Shown one piece after another: positions 18,062-25,237 of a stretch of 43,857 bases of DNA. The position numbers were made by a program, and so were the translations under genes. The stretch covers positions 1 to 43,857 of the IMG/VR virus record IMGVR_UViG_3300034021_000225. The stretch is one strand, 5' to 3'. Position 1 is the stretch's first letter, and every line of letters starts with the position of its first letter. The notes beneath the pieces were generated by a model. It was given only the letters and a program-made list of their open reading frames with translations, did no database searches and had not been told where the DNA came from. This DNA comes from a virus.

Positions 18062-18910
18062 TTAGAGCAAGTCGCCAGAGGCGGCTAGTTTTTGTTCGAC
18101 ATCATACCGATAAGCAGGGTCAGTACGATACCGTCGATCACTGATAGCAGCTGCTAGTTCAGCGTTAGAGCGGAATCCTTTGACCGTACTCTTGGGCGCT
18201 TTGCCTGATACTTGTTGACCTTCAAACCCAACGGAATCCTTATAACGTTGATTGAGGGCTTGAACAGCAAAGAAGATAGCATCCTTGTTGCCGCTGTTAA
18301 CAACATTATCATAAGCAGCAACTTCCTCAGGTTTGAGGTTATCGGCTGCCCATGCTAGGGTGTCATTATAAGCCTCCTGTCCCCCGACAGAAGCAACAAT
18401 TTCCTTAGCAGCATCATCAGAGAGAGGCTGTGACTGGGTGGTTGGATTACTTTTTTGCCATTCCATGTATGCCTCGATGAGGTCTTCCGAAGGCATCTCC
18501 TTAAGCTTCTCAATTGTTTCAGGCTTAAGTTGATTATCATTAGAGTAATACTCTTCTGATGCCTCCTTGAGGAAGCTGACACGTTTGGCTACTGGGGATT
18601 CAGTTTCCTGTTCCTCAGCTTCCCCGTCATCACTCTCGGTTTCTTCGGTCGAAGAGGACTCATCGGTTTCTTTTTGACCTAGTTTCTTTTGAAGTTCTAG
18701 GTAAGCTTTTTCAAGATCTTCTGCTGATTTAAATTTACCAGCATACTGGCTGTGTTCTTCTGCTTCAAGTTGACTGCGGCGATACTTTTCTTCGACCTCA
18801 GCTTCTTGTTTTTCGATGAGCTGATTACCTTGCTCAATGAGCCGTAGCTCTTCTGTTTCACGGGCAGACGTAATGTCTGGATCCGTAGCATCAAAAACAA
18901 TTTCAGACAT
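18062..18910 (-). CDS. Capsid assembly scaffolding protein (T7 gp9-like)
   Basis: 282 aa, strongly acidic and helical, with a Glu/Ser/Thr-rich middle (TDESSSTEETESDDGEAEEQ) and a basic C-terminal end (AAISDRRYRTDPAYRYDVEQ). This resembles the helical C-terminus with which scaffolds contact capsid protein. Place after the portal and before the capsid gene matches T7 gene 9. It starts 5 bp after the 54-aa gene. Confidence 0.88.
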   Translation of the reverse strand: MSEIVFDATDPDITSARETEELRLIEQGNQLIEKQEAEVEEKYRRSQLEAEEHSQYAGKFKSAEDLEKAYLELQKKLGQKETDESSSTEETESDDGEAEEQETESPVAKRVSFLKEASEEYYSNDNQLKPETIEKLKEMPSEDLIEAYMEWQKSNPTTQSQPLSDDAAKEIVASVGGQEAYNDTLAWAADNLKPEEVAAYDNVVNSGNKDAIFFAVQALNQRYKDSVGFEGQQVSGKAPKSTVKGFRSNAELAAAISDRRYRTDPAYRYDVEQKLAASGDLL

Positions 18911-18915
18911 GTGGT

Positions 18916-19080
18916 TTAGTGAATAACAATGGAAACACGGCCTACACCAGGAGAGGTGACTTTAGCGTCACCATATTTAAATTGTTCCTTAGGTGTAATT
19001 TTTACCGGAGCTTCTTCCTCATTGCTGGGGAGGTTGTCCTGGTTGTTGGCCGGTTGCTTGCGAGGCGGAGTTGACGACAT
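18916..19080 (-). CDS. Small protein between portal and scaffold, 54 aa
   Basis: Found by reading the gap between portal and scaffold. An ATG at 19080 opens a 54-residue frame (MSSTPPRKQPANNQDNLPS, then EEEAPVKITPKEQFKYGDA, ending GRVSIVIH). Its first 62 bp overlap the 3' end of the portal gene in another frame. The part outside the overlap has protein-like composition and fills the gap exactly (stop 5 bp before the scaffold ATG). Disordered Pro/Asn-rich N-terminus and short beta-like C-terminus. Function unknown; a virion or assembly role is inferred from position. Confidence 0.7.
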   Translation of the reverse strand: MSSTPPRKQPANNQDNLPSNEEEAPVKITPKEQFKYGDAKVTSPGVGRVSIVIH

Positions 19081-20665
19081 TTTGAAGTGCTTCAATAGAA
19101 TCAGGGTTTTTGGTTGGATCCATCATAGGAGCCTTGGCAAGTTGCCCTGCCTGGCCAACAAGACTTGTGCTCATGTTAAGTTGCATGGCCTTCTGTTGTT
19201 CTTGTTGACGCATCTCTGCGGTCTTGACCAGCTTGAGGGTATCAATACCTTGAGCAGCAGCAAGACGCTTAACGGCTTCTTCTGGATCAATGTATTGAGC
19301 CATTGCTTCGGGACCAAGGGCTTGTGAGATTGTTTGAAGGAACATCATGAGAGATTCCCTATCTTGTCCCCTACCGATGCCTTCAAGTCCAGCAACGATG
19401 GTGGGGAACACAATGCCCTTAGGAAGCTGAGGAAGTTCCTTGGACCGTTGGAGAGTAAAGAGTTTCCGTTGGAGGTACGGGCGAACCAGTTCTACGGTAA
19501 GGTTACCATAGATGCCTCCAAGCTGCTCATTAAGCTCCTGTTGGGTAGCACGGATCTCTTCGGCGGTGGTCCGTTCTGATTGCCGTACCGAAAGAATCAG
19601 GAATGCTTCCGACAGTCGCTGGGTCAGGGACTGGATCATCTGATAAGCAGAAGAGAAGTCAGCCTGCTTACTTACTTGAACAGCAGTCACGTCCTCAGCA
19701 CGGCCCTGGATAATAGCTCCATTGCCTGCCTTAGCAAGCGTAGAGGGCTTTACAGTGGCCGCTGGAGAGACAAGGAATACTACCTTAGCAGCAGCGGCAG
19801 AACCCTCCACCATGGCTTGCATGAGCCCCTCAAGGGACTTCAGATCGCCAAGGTACTCTTCAATACGTCCACGTCCATAATCTTCCCCATCAACCACATT
19901 AAAGCGGAGAGGAAGCCAAGGCGTGGTGTTCTTAGGAGCCTTACCAAGAGAGTCAGGAAGAATCTTCCCTTCTACTTCTTGACGCCATCTCCATTGTCCA
20001 TCCTTGAGCTTAGCCCAAGTATAAACGGCTACTTCATTTTCACCAACAGTAACATCAACATTAGGAGCACTAGTGTTGTCTGCTACATCATTGACATTTC
20101 GAACTGCTTCCGTTTGAAATTCAGCAGGAAGGAATTGACGGTCAATTGATTCAACAGTAACGATCTCGGTGGGATTACCCTCTCCATCACGGACGACCAC
20201 AAATCGGTCAAGAGGGTAAAGTTTAACACCACTTGAACCCATGTATACCAGAGCATTTCCGGTTACAATCAAGTGCTTCATTGCCTGGTGGAGGATAACT
20301 CGATCCTGTGATTCGGCAATGTTTTGCATGACCACCCGTTCCATTTTGGAAAGGGAAAGATCAATCTCTGATTTAACAGCAGCACTCAAACTGGGGTCCA
20401 AGCTGAGCTTACCATCATTTACTTGAAGCTTAAAGAAAGTTGCGTTCACAGGGAACAAACTTAGCATCAGCTTCGATGCCATGACGTTAACGCCTTTAGC
20501 GCCCATAGATTGCCAAGGAGTGGGCAGCTTCTGTCCATTAACAACACCCGTAGGTGTCAGCAGATAAGGAACAGAAAGTGCCGCACAATCCCTAGCAGTA
20601 TCGAGAAAGATCGTTCTGTCGCTAGCCAGCTTTGCGTAACGACTTGCGGCAGATTGATTTTCCAT
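19019..20665 (-). CDS. Portal / head-tail connector (T7 gp8-like)
   Basis: 548 aa, close to T7 gp8 (536 aa). The conserved region TPWQSMGAKGVNVMASKLML followed by SLFPVNATFFKL aligns with the T7 connector, as do MERVVMQNIAESQDRVILHQ and HLIVTGNALVYMG. The C-terminus is Gln/Pro/Met-rich and overlaps the 54-aa gene. It forms the dodecameric portal for DNA packaging and ejection. Confidence 0.95.
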   Translation of the reverse strand: MENQSAASRYAKLASDRTIFLDTARDCAALSVPYLLTPTGVVNGQKLPTPWQSMGAKGVNVMASKLMLSLFPVNATFFKLQVNDGKLSLDPSLSAAVKSEIDLSLSKMERVVMQNIAESQDRVILHQAMKHLIVTGNALVYMGSSGVKLYPLDRFVVVRDGEGNPTEIVTVESIDRQFLPAEFQTEAVRNVNDVADNTSAPNVDVTVGENEVAVYTWAKLKDGQWRWRQEVEGKILPDSLGKAPKNTTPWLPLRFNVVDGEDYGRGRIEEYLGDLKSLEGLMQAMVEGSAAAAKVVFLVSPAATVKPSTLAKAGNGAIIQGRAEDVTAVQVSKQADFSSAYQMIQSLTQRLSEAFLILSVRQSERTTAEEIRATQQELNEQLGGIYGNLTVELVRPYLQRKLFTLQRSKELPQLPKGIVFPTIVAGLEGIGRGQDRESLMMFLQTISQALGPEAMAQYIDPEEAVKRLAAAQGIDTLKLVKTAEMRQQEQQKAMQLNMSTSLVGQAGQLAKAPMMDPTKNPDSIEALQNVVNSASQATGQQPGQPPQQ

Positions 20666-20668
20666 TTG

Positions 20669-20881
20669 TTATTTACCAATACTAAGATTAGAAATGTTAG
20701 GCATAGCACCACCTGTGCTCAAAGGAATCGTAAGGTTAGAAGTACCCTTACTAGCTTGTTGCATAGCAGCCCGCTTGGATGGAATCTTAACAGTGGTAGG
20801 CTGAGGATTAGGTCCAAGTACCGATTCAGGCGGCGGGGGCGGCGGCTCAGGCGGGGGTGGAATTTTAGGAGAAAGGCACAT
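20669..20881 (-). CDS. Proline-rich small protein (T7 gp6.7/7.3-like position), 70 aa
   Basis: MCLSPKIP is followed by a polyproline/Glu stretch and a Ser/Thr/Asn-rich C-terminus ending ISNLSIGK. It lies 3 bp before the portal start. T7-like phages carry small virion or host-range proteins (gp6.7, gp7.3) in this position, and an MCxSP-type start is familiar among them (recall). No domain otherwise. A virion component is my best guess. Confidence 0.7.
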   Translation of the reverse strand: MCLSPKIPPPPEPPPPPPESVLGPNPQPTTVKIPSKRAAMQQASKGTSNLTIPLSTGGAMPNISNLSIGK

Positions 20882-20886
20882 GATAA

Positions 20887-21090
20887 TTAAAGCTTACGTT
20901 TTGATTTAAGAAATCGAATCACTTCAATCACACCAGCCATACGTCCAGCTTCCCACGGAGTCATCTCGTGGTCTGGATAATGGTCTGGATACATACGATC
21001 AAGTTCTTCAATAAGAGTGTTTAGATCAATCCTCCCACCAATAACACTGGTAAGAGGAATGGTTTCGGTGTCGAAGTAGGCGTCAGCCAT
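20887..21090 (-). CDS. Hypothetical acidic protein, 67 aa
   Basis: Starting at the second in-frame Met (MADAYFDTETIPLTSVIGG) gives 67 residues; an upstream ATG four codons earlier is less typical. The C-terminal half is helical (TPWEAGRMAGVIEVIRFLKS) and ends with basic KSKRKL. It sits between the HNH gene and the Pro-rich gene at the border of the metabolic and structural modules. No family recognised. Confidence 0.65.
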   Translation of the reverse strand: MADAYFDTETIPLTSVIGGRIDLNTLIEELDRMYPDHYPDHEMTPWEAGRMAGVIEVIRFLKSKRKL

Positions 21091-21116
21091 ATTGTGGAAC
21101 AAGAATAATGAAAGAC

Positions 21117-21533
21117 TTATGCATCGTAAAATCTTTCTAGATAACTTACTGCTTTTTTAATAGATTCTAAAGAATCTCCAAGCTTTCCAATACCGGTATT
21201 ACAATCGTGACATAAGATACCACGAATTTTTCCGGTTTCATGGCAGTGATCTACATGAAAAGTTCCACGGCCTTTGGGAGTGGCTGTCATACATATAGCG
21301 CAGCAATGATTTTGTTGCTTTAGCATCTCGTCAAACTGTTCAACTGTAATGCCAAACTTTGATTTGAGATGTGTATTTCTTTTTGCTCGTGGATTACTTT
21401 GTTGCCATTTAAGTGCTTTTTGGTTTTTACACTTACGGCACGAAGAATTAAGCCCATCCAAATTGCGATGTTCTGGATGAAAAGATTCTTTACCAAAAAA
21501 ATTATGGCAACATGAACAGGCTTTAATCATCAT
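21117..21533 (-). CDS. Endonuclease VII-type HNH endonuclease, 138 aa
   Basis: Two zinc-type Cys pairs (ACSCC near residue 6 and SCRKC near 32) are followed by the recombination endonuclease VII core: HCCAIC, then FHVDHCHETGKIRGILC, HDCNTGIG. These carry the HNH catalytic His and Asn. It directly follows nrdB with a TAATG overlap. A free-standing HNH gene beside ribonucleotide reductase genes is a common homing-endonuclease location; a T4-gp49-like resolvase role is the alternative, but T7-like phages already carry endonuclease I. A start three bases downstream (second ATG) is also possible. Confidence 0.85.
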   Translation of the reverse strand: MMIKACSCCHNFFGKESFHPEHRNLDGLNSSCRKCKNQKALKWQQSNPRAKRNTHLKSKFGITVEQFDEMLKQQNHCCAICMTATPKGRGTFHVDHCHETGKIRGILCHDCNTGIGKLGDSLESIKKAVSYLERFYDA

Positions 21534-22264
21534 TAGCCGTATTGTGGAAGGTCGTTGTTTGCTGCCTCAAAGAACGCAGGCATACGTGCGCGTTGCGTAT
21601 CCTTTAGGCCGGGGGCTTTCCCCCTTTCATACAGGGAATCTGATTGAGCCAACCAGAAATCTTTATCAAGATACTTGCTTTCAGATTTACCAAGCCCATC
21701 TACCACCCAGCCCACAGTTGCACGTCGCAAGCGATTGAGGCTTGGTGTGGACTTGAGGCCCAACTCGGAACAGACCATCGAGTGAATGGCAACGTGAGTT
21801 TGCTCATCACGGCTAATGTCGGCTGCTGTGGTACGGATTCCGATGTCTCCATTGAATCGGAAGAGTGGGAGGATGACGAAGAAGACACTGCGTTCAAGGA
21901 TAGCGGCTTTCAGGAGGGGATGTTCAGGGGCATCCAGCCACGCCTTAAGAATGTGCTTAGCTTCGGATTCAAACTTTTCATTTGAACCGTGAGCAGCTAC
22001 TACATAGTTAAGGGCTTGATCATGCCTTTCTTCATCCAATTGATTAGACATTAGAGCTTCCCGAACACCAGGGGTATTGGGTAGTTCTTTATCGAGTCCC
22101 TGTTGTAGGAACTCTCGCACCGGCAATTCAAGATGACGGAGGCCAAGGGCACGATAAATCGCATCCTCAGCTCCATCAACGAGTTTCCCCTTTTGAACAG
22201 CAACCGGAGTCCACTTTCTTTTTCTTGAAATTACTTGATCGTAGGGGGAAATAGTTGCGTTCAT
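21533..22264 (-). CDS. nrdB: Ribonucleotide reductase class I beta subunit (NrdB), P-SSP7 type
   Basis: 243 aa from the ATG that overlaps the nrdA stop (TAATG). Numbering below includes seven further in-frame upstream codons. Two ferritin-like metal-binding motifs are visible: Glu85-x-x-His88 in LDEERHDQ and Glu161-x-x-His164 in RDEQTHVAIH, with Glu131 (ILERSVFF) as a likely further ligand. The position four residues after His88, which holds the radical tyrosine in E. coli NrdB (His118/Tyr122), is Leu92; the nearest Tyr is Tyr94. This is shorter than canonical NrdB (about 375 aa). It matches the published re-annotation of the P-SSP7 reductase as class I with an overlooked beta subunit. It supplies the radical to NrdA. 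Confidence 0.82.
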   Translation of the reverse strand: MNATISPYDQVISRKRKWTPVAVQKGKLVDGAEDAIYRALGLRHLELPVREFLQQGLDKELPNTPGVREALMSNQLDEERHDQALNYVVAAHGSNEKFESEAKHILKAWLDAPEHPLLKAAILERSVFFVILPLFRFNGDIGIRTTAADISRDEQTHVAIHSMVCSELGLKSTPSLNRLRRATVGWVVDGLGKSESKYLDKDFWLAQSDSLYERGKAPGLKDTQRARMPAFFEAANNDLPQYG

Positions 22265-23697
22265 TATTCTCCGCAGGGAATACAAATGTTATCGTCGGTT
22301 GGTTTGGAAACAGGACAACCACAATCTTCCTCCTCAAAGGAGAATAGATCTTTAAAGTCATCATCAAGCGCGGCAAGGGCATCATCCTTTGCTTGAGTGT
22401 CAGGCATAACCTGAAGAGCATAGTAAAGGGATGTTTGAGAGGATGCCATCCAGTCCCTTAGAAATTCACGATCATACGTCACCACATCGGACCAGCTATT
22501 AAAGGAGTATCCATGGAAGAGCATCGTAGATCGGAACAAAGTAACAATCCCATCAACCACCTTACGGTAGTCATGCCATCCTACTTCCGACGCGATTTCG
22601 CAATCTGGCGGGTACGAATATGATTGAACTCCAAACGTCCCAGAATCGCGGTCAACGTGACGGCTAATAGGAGGAGCCAACTCTGGAGTGGTAGTGTAGC
22701 CCCGAAGATCAATGTTATTGTAACTACAAGAAGCGGTAGGAGCAATGGCAAAGGCCCTTGACATACCCGCTTGACGTGCAATTTGAGCGGCAATCTCAAT
22801 CGACTTGGCAAGCTCCGAGACAAGGATGTATGCTGGAGTGTACGTGGGCTGGTGTGAGTGGTAAGCATCAAGGGCTTCTCCAAATTCTTTGTAGGTTACT
22901 TTGTTTTGACAAAGGAAGTTAGCCAACCCAAGTACACCAAGTCCCACCTGCTTATCAATTTCAGGGGAAAGATACTCTCCTGTTTCTCCAACACCAGTAC
23001 GGGCATGGAGGTTAACAAGAGAAGTCATTCCTTCTACGAAAGCAGGGGTGAGATCTTCAAACTTACAAGCACCCAAATTGACGTGCTGAAGTAAACAAGT
23101 GCCACGGCTAGGAAGATAAACTTCAAGGCAGACATTTCCATAAATACGATTACCTTCTGCGTCGTAGCGAATCTTATTGAGCCAAATGTCACCCTTCTTA
23201 ATACCATCAAGGGTGGCTTCAATCAACTCCGGCGAAGCATTAGTAAGGAACCCAGGGTCCACATTAAGGCAACGCTTTACCCAAGACAAGTCAGAACGAC
23301 TAGCCTTGATAAATTCAATAGCATCAGGATGGGTGTAGTCAAGGTGGCACACAACGGCACCATTCTTATAAACACCACCCCTACGAAGAGTCTCGTTCAA
23401 GACGGAATAGATCTTGGCGAACGACACAGGGCCTGACGCCATGAGTCCTCTTCCATTCTCGCTGCCTCGTTCACGGAGTTTAGATAGGTGTACAGCGACT
23501 CCAGCTCCGTTGCGGAGAGCGTGCGAGACAAACCTCCAAGAGGCTTCGATTCCTTCTGGTCCCTCCATGCTGTCCTCAACAACGAAGACGGTACAGGAGA
23601 CGGGCAGGCGGGACTCAGGATTGTCGATCCAGTTTTGAACACGTCCGGTACGGGCAATGGTGTTTGGGGTGTCTCCAAGGTCAGCGAAGGCAGTCAT
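22264..23697 (-). CDS. nrdA: Ribonucleotide reductase class I alpha subunit (NrdA), short P-SSP7 type
   Basis: 477 aa, without an N-terminal ATP cone. Catalytic features: Cys35 in LPVSCTVF and Cys211 in NLGACKF (redox pair), Asn188/Cys190/Glu192 in GNVCLEV (active-site loop), the tandem Tyr425-Tyr426 in SLYYAL that carries the radical from a beta subunit, and the C-terminal shuttle Cys472/Cys475 (CIPCGE). The double Tyr and an adjacent nrdB indicate class I rather than class II, with which such short proteins have been confused. It makes dNDPs (or dNTPs) for phage DNA. Its start overlaps the MazG-like gene by 4 bp (ATGA) and its stop overlaps nrdB. Confidence 0.9.
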   Translation of the reverse strand: MTAFADLGDTPNTIARTGRVQNWIDNPESRLPVSCTVFVVEDSMEGPEGIEASWRFVSHALRNGAGVAVHLSKLRERGSENGRGLMASGPVSFAKIYSVLNETLRRGGVYKNGAVVCHLDYTHPDAIEFIKASRSDLSWVKRCLNVDPGFLTNASPELIEATLDGIKKGDIWLNKIRYDAEGNRIYGNVCLEVYLPSRGTCLLQHVNLGACKFEDLTPAFVEGMTSLVNLHARTGVGETGEYLSPEIDKQVGLGVLGLANFLCQNKVTYKEFGEALDAYHSHQPTYTPAYILVSELAKSIEIAAQIARQAGMSRAFAIAPTASCSYNNIDLRGYTTTPELAPPISRHVDRDSGTFGVQSYSYPPDCEIASEVGWHDYRKVVDGIVTLFRSTMLFHGYSFNSWSDVVTYDREFLRDWMASSQTSLYYALQVMPDTQAKDDALAALDDDFKDLFSFEEEDCGCPVSKPTDDNICIPCGE

Positions 23698-24071
23698 ACG
23701 AGGTCGTCAAGAAATGGTGGTTTGTAGTTGGGCCCCTTGAGTATCTTACCATCTTCGCGGCGGAGGGGCTTCCCGTCCACGAACTTGCTCATGTTGGATT
23801 CGAACACCCGCTTGAGGGCAGTGTCCAAGTTCCAGTTACGAGCCACGGCATATTGGTAGCAAACAAAAACAAGATCAGCAAGTTCCTTTAAGGTGTGGAT
23901 CTTGTCTTCATCGTTGTCCTCATTGATGTGAGCTTCAAGAAGTTCATTGAATTCCTCTCGTATGAGAGTCATCTGCATTTCTTGAACCAGCTCATCATTA
24001 GGATCAATGGATTGTTCAGCGGCAAGTCGAAAGACAAACGCCTGTTCAATCAAATGTTCAGGAGTTTCCAT
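23694..24071 (-). CDS. MazG-like nucleotide pyrophosphohydrolase, 125 aa
   Basis: All-alpha NTP-pyrophosphatase signature: REEFNELLEAH, then TLKELADLVFVCYQYA, i.e. the E-x-x-E ... E-x-x-D metal-binding arrangement, followed by the typical C-terminal SNMSKFVDGK, REDGKILKGPNYKPP. These enzymes hydrolyse (d)NTPs or alarmone-type nucleotides. Cyanophage MazG proteins have been proposed to alter host nucleotide signalling or to recycle nucleotides. Its place directly before nrdA favours a nucleotide-pool role. It overlaps DUF3310 by 14 bp. Confidence 0.83.
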   Translation of the reverse strand: METPEHLIEQAFVFRLAAEQSIDPNDELVQEMQMTLIREEFNELLEAHINEDNDEDKIHTLKELADLVFVCYQYAVARNWNLDTALKRVFESNMSKFVDGKPLRREDGKILKGPNYKPPFLDDLV

Positions 24072-24450
24072 CTTTTAGTGCTTTGATTTTACGGTCAACG
24101 TAGGCTTTAACTTTGAGCCAGTCATCAAGTTCAGACTCCTGATCTTTGTGGCCAGCACGGCAGATATACTTAATGACATTGCCAGCCAAAAAATCCAGCT
24201 GCTGATCCACAATAAAATCCCAAACCTGGAAACGTCCACGCTGATAATGTTGTGGGTCATACTTTGTCGCGGAAGAATTCTCTGTAGGCTGGATTGTTTC
24301 GGATTCCTCGGAGTTGTTGTTCCCGTAGAAATCGTCCCACTGGTCCCGGTCGTAACGATTGTTTGTCATACCACAGTCGGATTCTAAAAGCTCTTTGATA
24401 GACTTGTAGTTGGATGGTAACAAATAAGTTTTGTATTTGTAGGTATACAT
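24058..24450 (-). CDS. DUF3310 (SaV-type) protein, 130 aa
   Basis: The C-terminal half carries the DUF3310 signature HYQRGRFQVWDFI, LDFLAGNVIKYICRAGHK, ELDDWLKVKAYVDR. The family is common in tailed phages and has been loosely called a nucleotide-kinase-like or nucleotide-metabolism protein; activity is unproven. The start at MYTYKYK (24450) was chosen because the intervening residues look coding; MTNNRYDRD at 24369 is an alternative. It overlaps the MazG-like gene. Confidence 0.8.
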   Translation of the reverse strand: MYTYKYKTYLLPSNYKSIKELLESDCGMTNNRYDRDQWDDFYGNNNSEESETIQPTENSSATKYDPQHYQRGRFQVWDFIVDQQLDFLAGNVIKYICRAGHKDQESELDDWLKVKAYVDRKIKALKDGNS

Positions 24451-24504
24451 AATCGAAAAGGTTTCGATCAATAACGTATAAAAGAGCAAGGACTAGACCA
24501 ATGT

Positions 24505-25230
24505 CTAATCCGATAAGCATTGATTGGGTGTCCATAGAATTGGCTCCTTCGTTGTTGAGTTGTATTCTCCAGGTCGAAGGATCCGTGCCAATCGAGCATT
24601 GCGGATGGCGTCTTCTTCAGTCAGACCTGCTTTGATATAGCTGGCCAGAATGGCCTCCCAAGGATCCTCAGCATCGTCAAGGATCTTCTTAGCACCAACA
24701 CCACCAATACCAGGAACACCCTTGTACCCATCTACAGGATCTCCTGTAAGGCACTGTGTCCAGAACCAATAGTCAGCCTCCTCAGGCGTTACATCAAACT
24801 CTTTATCACCATTAAATAGGCGGCAAGAGATCTGTTTCATATCCTTGTCAGGAGAAACAAGAATGAACTCACGAGGATCAAGATGACACTCCAAACCTAG
24901 AGCATCATCAGCTTCAATGTTCTTGTAACGAACTACCTTATAATGTTTAGAGCACCAGTCTAGGAGTCTCCGGTAGCCCACAGGTTTCCTTTTAGTGCGT
25001 TTTCCCTTGTAGTCGGGACATACAGTCTTACGGAAGTTGTTGGTGTCTGAGAAATAGAGCGTGACCCAATCGGTGTCGAATCTTGATCGAAGGTTGTTGA
25101 GTTCTCCTTCAAAGATGTCAAGGACAACTCGGAAGTTACTAGCAATGGTGATGAGGTCATCCCCCCAATCAAGTTCAGTTTCAGCCGATTGACAAGCGCG
25201 GTAAGCATAGAAGTCAGCGTCAACACGCAA
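24505..25230 (-). CDS. 5'-3' exonuclease (T7 gp6-like, FEN family)
   Basis: 241 aa from a TTG start at 25230, 7 bp after the polymerase stop. The ORF extends 41 codons further to an ATG at 25353, but that extension is Ser/Asn/Lys-rich and lies wholly within the polymerase coding sequence, so it looks like a frame shadow. FEN-family motifs: RVDADFYAYRAC, YKGKRTKRK, NIEADDALG, SPDKDMKQI, and the helix-hairpin region TGDPVDGYKGVPGIGGVGAK. It degrades host DNA and removes RNA primers. Confidence 0.85.
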   Translation of the reverse strand: MRVDADFYAYRACQSAETELDWGDDLITIASNFRVVLDIFEGELNNLRSRFDTDWVTLYFSDTNNFRKTVCPDYKGKRTKRKPVGYRRLLDWCSKHYKVVRYKNIEADDALGLECHLDPREFILVSPDKDMKQISCRLFNGDKEFDVTPEEADYWFWTQCLTGDPVDGYKGVPGIGGVGAKKILDDAEDPWEAILASYIKAGLTEEDAIRNARLARILRPGEYNSTTKEPILWTPNQCLSD

Positions 25231-25237
25231 TTGAAGA

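Noticed and set aside
24257-24535. Minus-strand ORF with N-terminal hydrophobic helix
   Set aside because: Most of it overlaps DUF3310 in another frame and its C-terminus is Arg-rich shadow. Only 54 bp are not otherwise coding, so a gene is not needed.
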